NCBI GenBank assembly: GCA_964016875.1 | Contig: OZ024724.1 | Location: 35,921,786-35,985,785, forward strand | Direction: 5' to 3' | Source of the DNA: Fallopia convolvulus | Lineage: Eukaryota > Streptophyta > Magnoliopsida > Caryophyllales > Polygonaceae | Length of the DNA: 64,000 nt | Position numbers and translations under genes: made by a program | Part shown: positions 20,821 through 33,050 of the stretch, one piece after another | Layout of the letters: each line of letters opens with the position of its first letter | How positions within the stretch are numbered: position 1 is the stretch's first letter | Notes under the pieces: model-generated | Databases searched by the model: none | What the model saw: the letters and a program-made list of their open reading frames with translations, nothing else | What the model was told of the DNA's origin: nothing

Positions 20821-22223
20821 ACAAGTCCATGTTTATGCTGTTCCCAATGCTTGGCTAGTTTAGTTGTTTGCTTCATAGGAACCAATTAGGAACACTGCAT
20901 TCACTTTATCCTTTGTTACTAGTCTAAGGCAAACGGTTGTATGCGTATGAACAACTTTTCTTTCTGGCCCAAAATGATCAACTTGAGTTATCTCTTACCC
21001 GCATTACAAGCCACGATGATAGTTGATCATAAGCTTACCCAGAGTCTTGGATTGGATAAACTCATCCCATGACCCCCCCCCCCCTCTCTTGATCACCATT
21101 TTTCTGGGTGAAATTGTCCAAGTCATTTTGTGTTCTAAATCCCTCACATCAAAGTTTGAACAAGAGTTCCCTTTACCACTCTATTCAAACAAGCCTTTCT
21201 CGTAAGATCATGGGAACCTCACTTCCGAGTAAGACTATACGCCTAATCAAGTCAACAACTTAGTCTTAAGAAGATAAAAAGGTGTGTGAGGCTATTAGGG
21301 GAAGACCAACTGTGAACCAAACGTTTGAATTGCACCATGGAAAAAATGCCATGTTACAAAGCTTCTAGGAGACGTTATTGTTAAATATAGAGAGACATCG
21401 GCCGAATTCAAATTTCGAGGGCACAATGAAAAGGACGACTATGCCCCTTTGTTCAAAACTCTTTAAATATCGGCCTCATTTCTCTCAAAGCTTAACTCAT
21501 CTTCAACCCAAACTTTCTGAAACTCCCTCATGAAGCGCTCCAAAGAAAGAAAGATGCTCCCTATGCAGCCTCAAGATGGTCAAGCCCTCGACACAATCCA
21601 TCCTTCCCAAGAGGCGTTCATTGTCAAGATCGTCTACTCAAAGATCAGGCCGCGCATCAGCTCATCAACACCTCTAGCCTGGAAGAAGACTCTCGTGGCC
21701 ACCGTAAGAAGAAGATTGAGATCGAGCAGGAGCTTCTGATTGATTTGCGTGGAGAAGAAGGTCTACTCATGACACCGTCTACAAAGATGGTGTTAGTAAA
21801 TATCAGTTCCTCCTTTTCTTCTTCTCTTCTTCATTCTGTGCTTCACGCTTCTCCCTCTTCTCCCTCTTTGTATTCCACTCCGGAGTTCCCTTCTGTACAA
21901 CTTGTTTGCCTAAGTAATAAAATGGATCTTTAGTTTGAGTGTGTGTTCTTCACTTTATTGTTCCATTATTCATTCTTACTCCTTTCGATGATGCCAAAAG
22001 GAGGAAGGGGTAAAATATGTGAGATGCGTTATTTCAAAGTTATCATAGTTTGGCCTTTGCTAAGGGGGAACAATCTCAAAAAAACTGCTAATTAGGAACT
22101 ACATAACCATAAAAGTGGAACCCTCTACGACATGTTGTCACACTAAGGGGGAACTTTCATGACCATAAATGAGCATAATATTAAATGAAATACTTGCCAT
22201 TTTATTATGGGTTTTTCATCATC
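20821..22223 (+). other. copia B region between pol and the 3' LTR
   Basis: About 1.4 kb with no recognisable domain. A short open stretch at 21530-21739 is basic and of unknown meaning. A poly-C run lies at about 21068-21083. GTTCCC-like words continue here. Confidence 0.55.
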
Positions 22224-22237
22224 AAAAAGGGGGAAAT
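22224..22237 (+). promoter_or_regulatory. copia B polypurine tract
   Basis: AAAAAGGGGGAAAT directly before the 3' LTR: the plus-strand priming site. Confidence 0.85.
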
Positions 22238-23403
22238 TGCTGAGTCTGTGTTAGGAACTCACGTTCATTAACATTGGAACAACATCCTCAGTTTTGATAA
22301 TGACAAACACCATATGAACTAACGACAATTACCAAGTATTTCAGTATAACAAGTTGCACGTCGCAAAGCAAAACATAGAACAACAAGTTCACAAAGCATG
22401 GGAACCAATGCAACGACGAAAAGAGAACAACCAACCTCAGAAGAAGACAGAGTTCCCAAGAGATAGGAACTCAGTGAACCAAAGTTCCCACACGATGGAA
22501 ACTAGATAAAAAGAACAAGAATCCCTCGTAGTCAAGAAGAGTTCCCAAAACAAGGGAACCGAGAAGGCGAGAGTTCCATTTGGATGGGAACTGGCGCATG
22601 CATGAAAGCGACATCTCAGCACATTTTTACGGATCTTGTCTGTTCCGGCAAAAGGGCGTCTCAGACTTTCAGAGCTTCAGCAAAAGGAAGACGACCATCC
22701 AACGGTCTGGAATGATTCAAGAGTTGACAGTTCAAATTCAAATGAAAGTCACATGTCAACCTTAAGAATCATACTTGGAGAGCAAGACAAAAAGGGTATT
22801 TAGGACAAATACCTCTAGTGGATAAGGATTTCTCATCACGCCTAATTAAACCCTTCAATGGTAACCTTTCTGCTCACTTTTCCCAAATCAAAAACTCCAA
22901 ACACAAAGGACGAAGAGCATAAGAGCTACTCGAGCGAGAACCCTCAAGTTGGTGAAACGTCTCCGGCTTCGAGCTAATCTCGACGATGGTGTAGGAGAAA
23001 GAATGAGTTCCTAGGTCTAGGGGAACTTAAGAGAAGAGACAAAAGAGGAAGAAGAGAGAGAGGTTTGAGTTTTGCTTTATCTTGGATTGTGAGCGTTCAC
23101 CGGGTTAGGGTTGAGAGAATACATTAGTGTTGCCTAGGGAGAGAGTCCTAGTAGGAACAAAGAAGTTTGTATTTTGCCATGTAATCTGAAGGGTACTAAG
23201 CAATAAAGAAAAGGAAACTCATTCGAAAATCCTCCATGTGGAGGTAGAGGTTTACTCACGCGATTAGTTGATCGTTGTGGGGTTCCTCTACAAGGGAACT
23301 GTCTCTACTTGTTTACTTACCTGTATACTTAATTATTCCTCTACGTGTGGGAACTGTTTGATACAGTTCCCATAACTAATTTCGAGTAACCTACGATATA
23401 ACA
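22238..23403 (+). repeat. copia B 3' LTR
   Basis: 1166 bp from TGCTGAGTCT to GATATAACA. Aligns with the copia A and C LTRs, e.g. the TTTTGATAATGACAAACAC segment. Contains inverted GTTCCC/GGGAAC pairs (22541-22559 and others). Confidence 0.88.
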
Positions 23404-24590
23404 CCTCCGTTTGCAGATGCAAGAGATGCAACAAAACAACGTTGAAGCCTTGAGGGTTAAAGATGCTGAAGCCGTTGTTGCACGACGAGAGAGACGGCTC
23501 GCTACCCATCTTTAGGAGCAACTAAATGCTATCCCAAGGAATGCAAGCAATACATGCACCCGGAATTGAGGGTGCTAGAATCATGATAGTGCTCCCTGAA
23601 ATTGATCAAGCCTTTGAGATCAAATCTCAGTTTATATCTTAATTAGGCGATCTAAATTTGAGGGGAAACCCACTTAATGTCCTACGGAGCATGTTAAAAA
23701 CTTTCTTGATTTATGTGATACTATTCCTGCTGATGATCTATCACTAGAATATGTGCTCATGAAGGCCTTTAAGCAGTCCCTTGCAGGAAAGGCACTGAGT
23801 TGGCTTACGATCCAACACCTCTGCATGACTTGTTCACGACTAAGTTCTTTCCACCAGCAAAGACACTGGAGCTCAGGAAGCGCATTATTTCATATCACCA
23901 GTTGCCTGGTGAGACCTTTGTAGAGACGTGGGAGAGATTCAAGGAGCTTTTGCGACAGTACCCCACTCATGGGCAAACACCTTATATGCTCCAAGAGATC
24001 TTCTTCTACGGTATCAAAACTGCAACAAAGGACCGCATAAACTTGCTTACTAATTATGGGTTTATGGACCTTTATAAGGCATGGGAATTGTTAGATAATT
24101 TGACTAACTATGATGCCATGTATGGTACCCAGCAAGCCAAGCCACAAAAAAAGCTCTATGAGCCGCAATCGGCTGAGGTGGACCCGGATGTCACATTCCA
24201 ATTCATGTAGGATGAGATCAATCGATTGAAAAAGCAGGTTCGTTCTACTGAGGCATATGAAGAAGCTAATTACATGAGAGGTCCCTATAGGAACCAAAAT
24301 AATGCTTATATAGGGAGGAATAATGTTCAGCCCACACCTAGGGAATTATGCACAAGGCCAAGGAAGGCAACCTCCTCAACAAGAGCAAAGGGTTCCTCCT
24401 TATCGATCTTCGGGCTATCAAGAGCCACCATCATGGGTACAGGGCCTCCACGAGGGGATTATGGAGTCCGAGCTGACCTCAATACCCAGATGAAAGGTGC
24501 TCAGGCACAATTGGGTGAGCTTTACTCATGGAATAAAAATGTCAATTCCCAACATGGCAACCTCGTTGTACAAAGTCAAGGACCCATCAG
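23404..24590 (+). pseudogene. Gypsy Gag fragment (same family as gypsy 2)
   Basis: Follows the gypsy 2 Gag segment by segment: a coiled-coil lead, then a Tyr-Met-His-Pro-Glu-Leu-Arg-like motif, LYDQFLTKFFPPAKT-like sequence (23815-23870), then ELRKRIISYHQLPGETFVETWERFKELLRQ, and NYDAMYGTQQA. The piece 23800-24210 is open for 136 codons; both sides have stops. A NYMRGPYRNQ motif near 24270 matches gypsy 2 at 37560, but the CCHC knuckle seen there is absent. It is orphaned between a copia LTR and a LINE. Confidence 0.85.
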
Positions 24591-25136
24591 AAGGGATGTG
24601 GTTATTGTGGTGCAAGAGACCACACGTTCAATCAGTGCAGTAGCAAGAAGAAGGCCACGAGCAACTTTAAGGCTCCTGAAAAGCTGAATGTTCCTAATGT
24701 TCATGGCGACAACAAAGATTTGCCACCAAAACAACTCGGAAACACAAACACGCAGCCAGCAGTGGCTGTTGCCAACCCGAATCCAGTTAAGCTGAAAACC
24801 CCAACCCCAGTCCCAAATCATCCAACCCCTATGCCTAAAGCCGATGTTAGTAACAAGAAGGAGGAACATGAAGACGACAATTTCTCTAATGGTGAGTTTG
24901 TTGATGCCAAGGAAAACCAACTCGATGGTATCTTGGATGGGTCCGAAGAGTTTAATTCCATGGACTCTTTCAGTTCTGCGAAGGTTTCTAGCACTTTCAA
25001 AGCTCTAGAACTAAAGGGTAACAAAGGCAGTGATGTGATGGAAACATCGGAAAGTAATCGTAAAAGACATGCCGAGAACTTCGAAGACTCAGCCTTTTCT
25101 GCCCCTAAAGGGCCCCGTAAAGCTCGTATCTCATGA
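24591..25136 (+). pseudogene. LINE ORF1 C-terminal part (CCHC knuckle)
   Basis: CGYCGARDHTFNQC at about 24597-24640 is a C-x2-C-x4-H-x4-C knuckle of plant LINE ORF1 proteins, which bind element RNA. The frame changes near the knuckle. An acidic tail follows and the stop comes after APKGPRKARIS at 25136, a Lys/Arg-rich end common to this family. The N-terminal DUF4283-like part is missing. Confidence 0.75.
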
Positions 25137-26298
25137 ATGCACAACAATCGTTTCTCTACGGCCTCTCGGGGAGGCAAACAGATGAGTGTAAAAATCAGAT
25201 TGATGAAGGGATTCAACCCCTTAAAACTAAGGCGTTCAACTGCCCTTTATGTAGTACCAAGACTGTCAACCTTTGTGTTTTTGTTGTTTTCCGGCTGATC
25301 GGTGTTGCGATAGCCTTTGTGTCCGTGTCGCCCCAACGCTGTGTTGCTGGGGTTTGTTTCGTTTAAGGGGGTGTTTGTGTCGCAGCGGTCAGCTGTGGGT
25401 GTTGTTGTGTCGCCAATAATAAATGCTTGGTACTGGTCTTTTTCTCTTACATTCGTTGTGTCGGTTTTACTGGTGTTCATTTGCGTTACTGTTATCTTAC
25501 GTATCACAATGAGTCCTTGCTAGGACTTGATACAAAATTACAACACTATATTAAACAAATGCATAGTGTGAAGGAGAATTGCCACAAGGCAAGAACCTCC
25601 AAGAAAATAAGATACGGAAAAAAATCCAGTTATACCAATATTAAATTTAAAGCTCAACCATATGGAGATGAACAACAAAATCGGAAATACCAGCCTATGT
25701 GTGACATGACGCGTTCGAAACTACATGTAAGAAAACTGAACCACTACATGAGGACCGTTAAGAAAGGACGAAGGGGCAGCAAACAAAGCGATGTGATACT
25801 TACTACTAACAATGACCCTCATTCGAGTTATAAACCCAAAAATAAGAAGTTGAGGTGTGAGACGTACTACTGTTCTATTGGGCATGGACCGCCTAAGCCG
25901 AGCAAACAAATGACACAATCAGGTGGTAACCATAAAAATCATCTTAATACACCTTTCCGGGTGGGCCAAGGCCCAAATGTTATAAGTGACACCTCTTGCC
26001 AGCCCAAACCACATTGGCCCACACTATTCACTCATTCAAAGAATACGGATGACATTGTTGAAGCCCAAAAACTAACCGTTAGCTTGGGTCTAGGACCGCT
26101 CCGCTCGTTCCTTGGACCACATGGCAAAAGTATTAAAACTTTGAAAGAAATAGGTAAAAGCGAATATACTGACCATAATAGACCAACAAAAACTAATGGG
26201 ATCATAATAAACCACAGTCTAGATGTTAACAATACACAAAATTATTGGATGGATAACCATCATTCGAAGGCCAAAAGCCACAACAAAATAGGTTGTCT
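25137..26298 (+). other. LINE ORF1-ORF2 spacer with an open stretch of unknown meaning
   Basis: About 1.16 kb. 25427-26302 is open for 291 codons, basic (Lys/Asn/His-rich), without a recognised domain, and ends inside the ORF2 start. It could be a leftover ORF2 upstream extension. It contains several GTGTCGC words at 25300-25420. Confidence 0.5.
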
Positions 26299-29200
26299 AT
26301 GAAAGTCTGCACCTGGAACTGTCGTGGCACTAAACGCAAGTCTTTTTGGACTGAAGTTAATGCGTTTTGTCGCCTTGAACACATTAACCTTATTACACTC
26401 ATGGAAACAAAAACCCAAGACCCTCCGGATTGCAAAGTATGGCAAAAAGTTGGATTCGATTCTATGGAGTTCATCCCGGCTAATGGGTACGCTGGCGGGC
26501 TTTGCGTCCTTTGGAAAAACTCATCGCTTATAATGAAACCATTAGAACCATTCATAAAGACAACCGTTTTATCAGCTTCCTCTACACGGACCTTGAAAAT
26601 AATAGGGAAATTATCCTAATCTTTGCATACGCTCCCCCAAGAGCCCTAGATAAGGACTTCTTCTGGACGAGTTTGAAAAACTTCGTTCAGAGTTGTAACA
26701 TTCCGTGCCTTATCATGGGGGATCTAAATGAAATTCAACACCCTGATGAGAAACTTGGAGGCGCTAATCACACCCAATCCAGATTTGAACGACTCATCAA
26801 ATTCAAAGACGATTGTGATATGTGCGACATTCCGACAACTGCAAACAAATTTACATGGAGAAAGTCAAAAAATATGGAAAACACCACGTTTGAAAAACTG
26901 AATCAAATCATTGTTGATAACCGAATTATCCAATGGTACCCGTCTATCTCAACAAAAAATCACGCCTTCTCCTCTTCAGATCATTGCCCTATATCTTGTG
27001 AGATAAACACTGGCACACAATTTAAAGCTCAACCTTTCAAGTTTGAAATGATGTGGACAACCAGGAAGGATTTCCAAAATGTGATCAAGCAGGCCTGGCG
27101 TTTCAACGCTGGTGGCTCTCATATGTACAACCTTACCAAAAAGACTCAAATGCTCAAAACAAAGGCAAAGGCATGGAACAAACATACCTTTGGTAACATT
27201 TTTGAACAGATAAAGAAAGTAGATGAAGAAATCATAAAGTTGCAAAAAGAAATCATTGAACATTCAAATCGACAGCTTATCCAGAAGCAAGAGAGGCTAT
27301 CAAAGAAACGTGAATGCTTATTGAACTTCCACAATTACTACTGGAAACAAAGGGCAAAGAATACACACATAAAGCTAAATGACAAGAATACAAAATATTT
27401 CCATCGAATCGCGTCAGGAAGAAGAAATAAAACAAACATAAAAGAAATACGTACGGCGGAGGGTACCCAAATTAATTACTGGTGGTGACAATATTCGGAT
27501 GGAAATCAAACGCGACTTCCAAAACCGATTTCGGGCCCTTGAAATAAATCACGGCAAACTCCAGAACATGACAAATACCATCCTAAACGAAATAAGTGAT
27601 GCAGACAATCTGGAACTCATCAAACCAGTTTCTAACACTGAAGTCAAGAATGCAGTTTTTGATATCGGGGACGACAAATCTCCTGGCCCGGATGGGATGC
27701 CAGCTAATTTCTATAAAAAATATTGGCATATCGTAGGCCCAGATGTAACTAAAGCCGTAAAAAGTTTCTTTCACAATGGCAAAATTTTGAAGCAAATAAA
27801 TCATACATTCATTACGCTACTGCCAAAGTGCGAGAATCCTAACTCTACAAATCACTATAGACCAATCAGTCTATGTAACACCATATATAAAATAATCTCA
27901 AAAATACTGACTAACCGGTTAAAAAACGTCCTAGGGAAAATAATCCACCCGATGCAAGGGGCATTCATTCAAAACCGAAGTATTCACGACAATACTCTAA
28001 TAGCACATGAGATTTTCCACTCTTTCCGGAACAAAAAAGGAAGGGAGGGGTGGATTGCAGTCAAATTAGACTTGGAAAAAGCCTACGACCATATTAGTTG
28101 GGAGTTCCTAGCTGTAGTACTACAAAAATTTGGATTCCACGAAAAATTTCGAGGATGGATTCGGGAATGCGTGGAAACCGTTTCTTTTTCTGTCCTCGTG
28201 AATAACGGTCCAACAGAACAATTCTTCCCCCGAAGGGGGCTCAGACAGGGAGATCCCCTTTCACCATACCTATTCATCATCGCATCTGAAGTTCTGGCGA
28301 GACAGATACACTTGGCAAGCGTAAATCCTAAAAGCGGAATTGGGATCCAAATTTCAAGAAATGGAACAAAAATTCCATTCCTAGCTTTTGCAGATGACAT
28401 TATCATCTTCGCTAAAGCTAATTGTCATTCGTGCAAGAATTTGAAAGAAATAATTGACGACTACTGCCAGATATCTGGCCAAAAGGTCAACTTTCATAAA
28501 TCTGCGTTCCAAGTCACAAAAAATACTAACAACCATACTAAAGAACAAATAAAACAACTGCTCCAAATTACAAACACAGTTGCTCTGGACAAATATTTAG
28601 GTTGCCCGATAATCAATGGGAAAGTAACACAAAACACATTTAAGCCCTTGGTAATGAAAACTAAAGCCCAATTATCAAAATGGAAAGCAAACACCCTATC
28701 ACAGGAGGGTCGAAAAACTCTAATTAAAGCAAACCTTTCTGCACAGCCAAACTATATAATGCAATCGTTCATGCTACCTAAGTCCACCTTAAACAAACTA
28801 GACCAAATCAACAAAAATTTCTTCTGGAACAAAGATAACAATTACAAACCTTTAATCAGTTGGAACTCCGTATGTCGGCCTCCTGTGTATGGAGGGACTG
28901 GAATTACGAAGGCGGAAGATATAAACAAAGCACTCCAGATGAAGTTACTATGGAAAATCCTAGCAGAACCAAATAACCTATGGGTTAAAATAATCACTGA
29001 GAAATATCTCAAAACGGATAGTATTCTGAATTACAAGAAGAAAAGCAACACATCTTGGCAATGGTCCAAACTTATGAGTCTAAGAGATCTTTTCTCTTCT
29101 GGGCTCATCTGGCAAGTAGGGGATGGGAAAACCATTCGCTTCTGGAAAGATAACTGGATTGGATACGGTCCCATCCAACCAAAAACGGGAACTGAAGGCC

Positions 29201-30432
29201 ACATAAACTGGGATGAACGAGTTGAATCGTACCTGCACGAGGACAACTCATGGAACATAGAAAAGCTAAACCAAGTTGTTAACGCTACCGACCTAGAAAA
29301 TATAACTAAAATAATTAATCCAGTCAACAAAATACAAGATAGACTCTATTGGCAACCAAGTAAAAACAAATGGTACTCAACCCACTCTGCGATGCAGTGG
29401 ATAAACATGGCTAAGAGCGAACCTAAAATCAACTTAGAATGGATTTATAAACTCAATGTCCCACCCAAAGTACACAACTTCCTGTGGAAAGTGGCGAGGA
29501 ATGGCCTACCAACCAAAGCGAGACTTGCCGAAAACCACATCCCAGTGCCACAAGGTTGCATTGCGTGTAATAACCTTTGCGAAGATACAAATCATATCCT
29601 GATCTCTTGTCCTCTTACAAAAGAGACTCTTAGGACAATTTGTCCAAACCTATGGAGGAAAATTGAGCCCATCTCCCCGGATGGACAAAAACCTCTCCAA
29701 ATGCTGGAAGAAATCAAGGCAAGAATAAAGAAAGAGGAGCTGGAACTCCTGGCCAGCACTTGGTGGTGTATCTGGTATGCCAGAAATAAACGAGTGCTTG
29801 ACAACAACAGCGGAGCTAACCTTGATGATGCTACCAAATTGAGTGAACTTATCCAAAAGCAAATCCAAGAGTGGAAAAGTGCTAATGCACCAAACTCATC
29901 TGATCCAAACAAAGGCCATGTACGTAATGAAAGGAACAATAAAAATTGGGTTAAACCCAAGAACAACTATATTAAACTTAATTTTGACGGTGCTGTGTGT
30001 GCAGATGGCGTGGTCACTTTTGGGTTTATACTTCGGGATTCCAATGGCTCCCCCATTTCGTTTGACGGAGGATTGATCGGTCGACAGTCTATTTTGATCT
30101 CTGAGACCATCGCCTTACGCCAGGGACTTCTCGAGGCCATTCGTCGTGGCATCCTTCGGATTCAGATCGAAGGCGATAACTTGCAGCTGGTCAAGGCCGT
30201 TCTTGGCGACTGGCGCTGTCCGTGGGAGATTGAAGTTTTGCGTGCGGATATCCATTGTCTGTTGGCTCAGTTTCAGGATTGGAGTATCGCCCACATCTAC
30301 CGCGATTGCAACTCTGTAGCTGATTTCATCGCTGGATCCTTCCGTCGCGTCTCTTCCGTTCCACTTGCAGCTGATTTGGGATTTTGTTCCCTCATCCGTC
30401 AGGATGCTCTAGGGAGGTCACTTGGTGACTAG
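26299..30432 (+). pseudogene. LINE ORF2: endonuclease, reverse transcriptase, RNase H
   Basis: ATG at 26299 opens MKVCTWNCRGTKRKSF, the start of the APE-type endonuclease. LMETKTQ and, after a frame change near 26520-26550, IMGDLNEI and SSDHCPI follow. A TGA at 27486-27488 and a second frame change precede the RT. From 27499 the frame is open for 977 codons: SPGPDGMPANFYKKYW, YRPISLCNTIYKIISKIL, KLDLEKAYD, GDPLSPYLF, FADDIIIFA (the catalytic FADD), a Cys-His zinc segment (CIACNNLCEDTNHILISC), and a C-terminal RNase H (KLNFDGAV to VADFIAG). The polyprotein nicks the target and copies RNA in place. Confidence 0.92.
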
Positions 30433-31864
30433 TGATCTCTCTAATCTCTTTCCTAATCAAAAAAAAAAAAATCTTGAGCTTGAATCAACAGTTCGGTGGA
30501 GGAAAATAGTGCTCAAAGTTCCCCATGAAATCGTACATCGTCCTCCAACGCTCAGCATCCTCCGCCTCTCTCTAACGCTGCCTCTCATCCTCCATCGACA
30601 TGCGAGCGGAATAAACGGTTTCCCATCTATCCATCCTCCTATGAATGTGATCCGTCTGGAGGTGAAGCTGCTGCATCCGTGTAGAAAGATCCTCGGCCCA
30701 TGGTGGTGGTATACTCGATCCTGCGTACTCGGGCTGAGGAGGTGGTGGGTAGTGAGGTTGGAAATTGTCTTGATACATCACCGGGTTGTAAGGCATGAGA
30801 CCGTAAGCATGAGGGTCGACAGGAGCTGGTGGTGGGTCGACAGGAGCTCTCGGCACCTCGTTAACGAAGCTGGGTGCCTCGTTAACAATGTTGGTTGGTG
30901 GCTGGAAGTGGTCGTTAACGACCCTGGTGGGCTCGTCAATGAAGATGTTGCCTCCTAACACCTCCGTGTCCATGTCTTCTTCTTCAAAGTTGAGCTCCTC
31001 AGTGTCGCCCTCGGTGTCGGCTTCCTCGGTGTCATTGCCTACTACCTCGGTCTCCTCTTGCTCATCTTCTTCTTCATATTCATCCACGTCGTCCCGCTCA
31101 AACCGGGTTTCACAAGGCCTAAGCGAGAGCTCGTCCTCCGGTTTTGGCTCCAATGGGTAGGGATGTCCCGTCCATACCTCGTACCAATTCGGTACATAGA
31201 GTAGCTCGTACATATTGAGGGAAGGTATGACTAGTCGATCTTGAACCTTCACCTTGTAGCCTCCCTCAGCTTGCACGAAAATCCCGGAACTATACCAATA
31301 GTTTTTGTTGAGGAGTTGGGCGTGAGCCGGTGTGTAGCGGGTGAGATCAACTCCGAGATTCTTAGCCAAGAGGCTAACCAAATTGCCACACCACACCTCC
31401 TTGGACTTGGTGGACTTCTCGACATAGTAGAGCCATTCGTACCCCAAATTCAAGGGGCCGGGCTCCTCAAAGAGAATGGTACGGAAGCAAGCGACCTTCG
31501 TCCTTGTAGGCCGGTTCAACTCTTTCTTCGGCCAAAATGTTGCGGCGAGGACTCTCAAGATAATCCGGAAGATGGGGTTGACTATGTTTGCCCCAGATAA
31601 CGCCGCGGTAGAGGATTGAACCTCTCCGGTGATCTAGCTCACTACAAGAAAAACGACTTTGGGCGACATAGTTTTTTGTCGCCCAAAGCCAGTTTTTTGT
31701 CGCCCAAAGTTTTCGACGACACAATGATTTTTGTCGCGGCAATGTCGCCCTAGCCGCGTCGCCCCGCATTTTGGGCGACAATACAGTTCATGTCGCTCAA
31801 GCTAATATGGGCTTCAGAGCTGCAGTTTTGTAGCACATTATTTAGAGCGTCGAAACGTTGCTTG

Positions 31865-32115
31865 TGTCGCCAATAATTTTGGGCTACAAACGGCCGTTGT
31901 GTCGCCAATAATTTTGGGCTACAAACGGGTGTTGTGTCGCCCTTAATTTTGGGCTGCAAACGGCCCTTGTGTCGCCAATAATTTTGGGCTACAAACGGCC
32001 GTTGTGTCGCCCTTAATTTTGGGCTGCAAACGGCCCCTATGTTGCCCTTGATTTTGGGCTACAAATGGCCCTGTGTCGCCCTTAATTTTGGTGTGCAAAT
32101 GGCGCCTGTGTTGCT
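31865..32115. repeat. CACTA subterminal 35-bp tandem array
   Basis: Unit TGTCGCCAATAATTTTGGGC plus about 15 more bases, repeated about seven times with starts at 31865, 31900, 31935 and on. Two alternating variants (CCAATAAT and CCCTTAAT). Subterminal repeats bind transposase in this superfamily. Confidence 0.85.
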
Positions 32116-33050
32116 TATAGCTATTGGGTATATATAGAAACTATATTGGTTTCCCATTGCACCTATATATATAATACACATTATATACATAAAATTGGAA
32201 TGCATCCTTGATAAAATTACATGCATATGTAAGTCCAAATGCCAAAAGTTATTACAATGTTGTTACAAAATAGACTAATATCGTCATTAGAGTTAATAGT
32301 TGTTATAATAGACTAATATCATTAGAGTAAATACCAAAAGCAAAAAGAGCCACTTCCATGTCTTCAACTGATCAAAAGCACCAATACCAAAAGCAAAGAA
32401 GACCACCAAAACCTGGTACAAATCAATTTAAGAAAATGTTTTAAGTAACCACTATACACAAATGAAATTAGCACTAACACACATGATTTGGTCTAACCAT
32501 TATACACAATTGAATTTAAATTCTTCCAAATGAAATTAGCATTTTCCTATGCCAAAAAACTGCATATTGTCTAGACATTACGATTTAGTCTAAACATGAC
32601 AATTAACACTAGACAGCCAGAGAAAAAAATTATCCTACATTTTACATTACGAGAGTCATCTTAAACCTCGAAATTAGCAAGTCTAGAAACCAGCTCATAT
32701 GCACAAAAACAGATAAAATCAGCTCATAGCCTAAAAAAGTGAGCCAAAAAAGTAAGATGCAGGTATTGAATAAAAAACCATTCAACTCTAATAAGTTGTA
32801 ATATGCATGAAGACTGCATCATTTGTAATGCTAAGCTCCTGGAAGTGGCTACTTTGCCTCTTAAGTGTTGTCAACCATGCAACAAATATGATTTTAGTTA
32901 GTAAAAAATCAAACAAAGCAATCTAACTATTTGTCAATCCTCTTCAACTTAGTGGAAAATCTAACCAACATATGACTTCAGTTTATGCATCAAATAATTC
33001 TCAAACTTTACGAAAACATTCAAAGAAAGCTTTGTATTCAGAATAATACC
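32116..33050 (-). other. CACTA internal non-coding sequence
   Basis: AT-rich, with no open coding stretch and no recognised site. Probably the 3' untranslated part of the transposase-associated gene. Confidence 0.5.

Larger units (their letters stand above)
19045..23403 (+). mobile_element. Ty1/copia retrotransposon copy B, 3' half (RT, RNase H, 3' LTR)
   Basis: Begins abruptly inside pol at the end of the gag-only LTR and runs through RT, RNase H, a 1.4-kb untranslated stretch, a polypurine tract and a full 3' LTR. Its first codons (VYNKRTKKIEE) and its LTR match copia A, so they are one family. The missing 5' half should lie beyond the left edge if the gag-only element inserted into it. 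Confidence 0.9.
24591..30471 (+). mobile_element. L1-type LINE, 5'-truncated
   Basis: Runs from an ORF1 zinc-knuckle piece through a long ORF1-ORF2 spacer, an endonuclease, RT and RNase H to a poly(A) tail (about 30459-30471). The 5' end joins a gypsy Gag piece near 24590 and the 3' tail joins gypsy 2. No target duplication is visible, so later deletion or rearrangement is likely. RT and RNase H are open over 977 codons, the longest coding stretch in the window. Confidence 0.9.

Noticed and set aside
21068..21083. Poly-C tract as a regulatory element
   Set aside because: A simple homopolymer in decayed copia sequence; nothing else supports a function.
30888..31160. Ser-rich plus-strand stretch
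   Set aside because: Antisense shadow of the acidic region of gypsy 2 ORF3.
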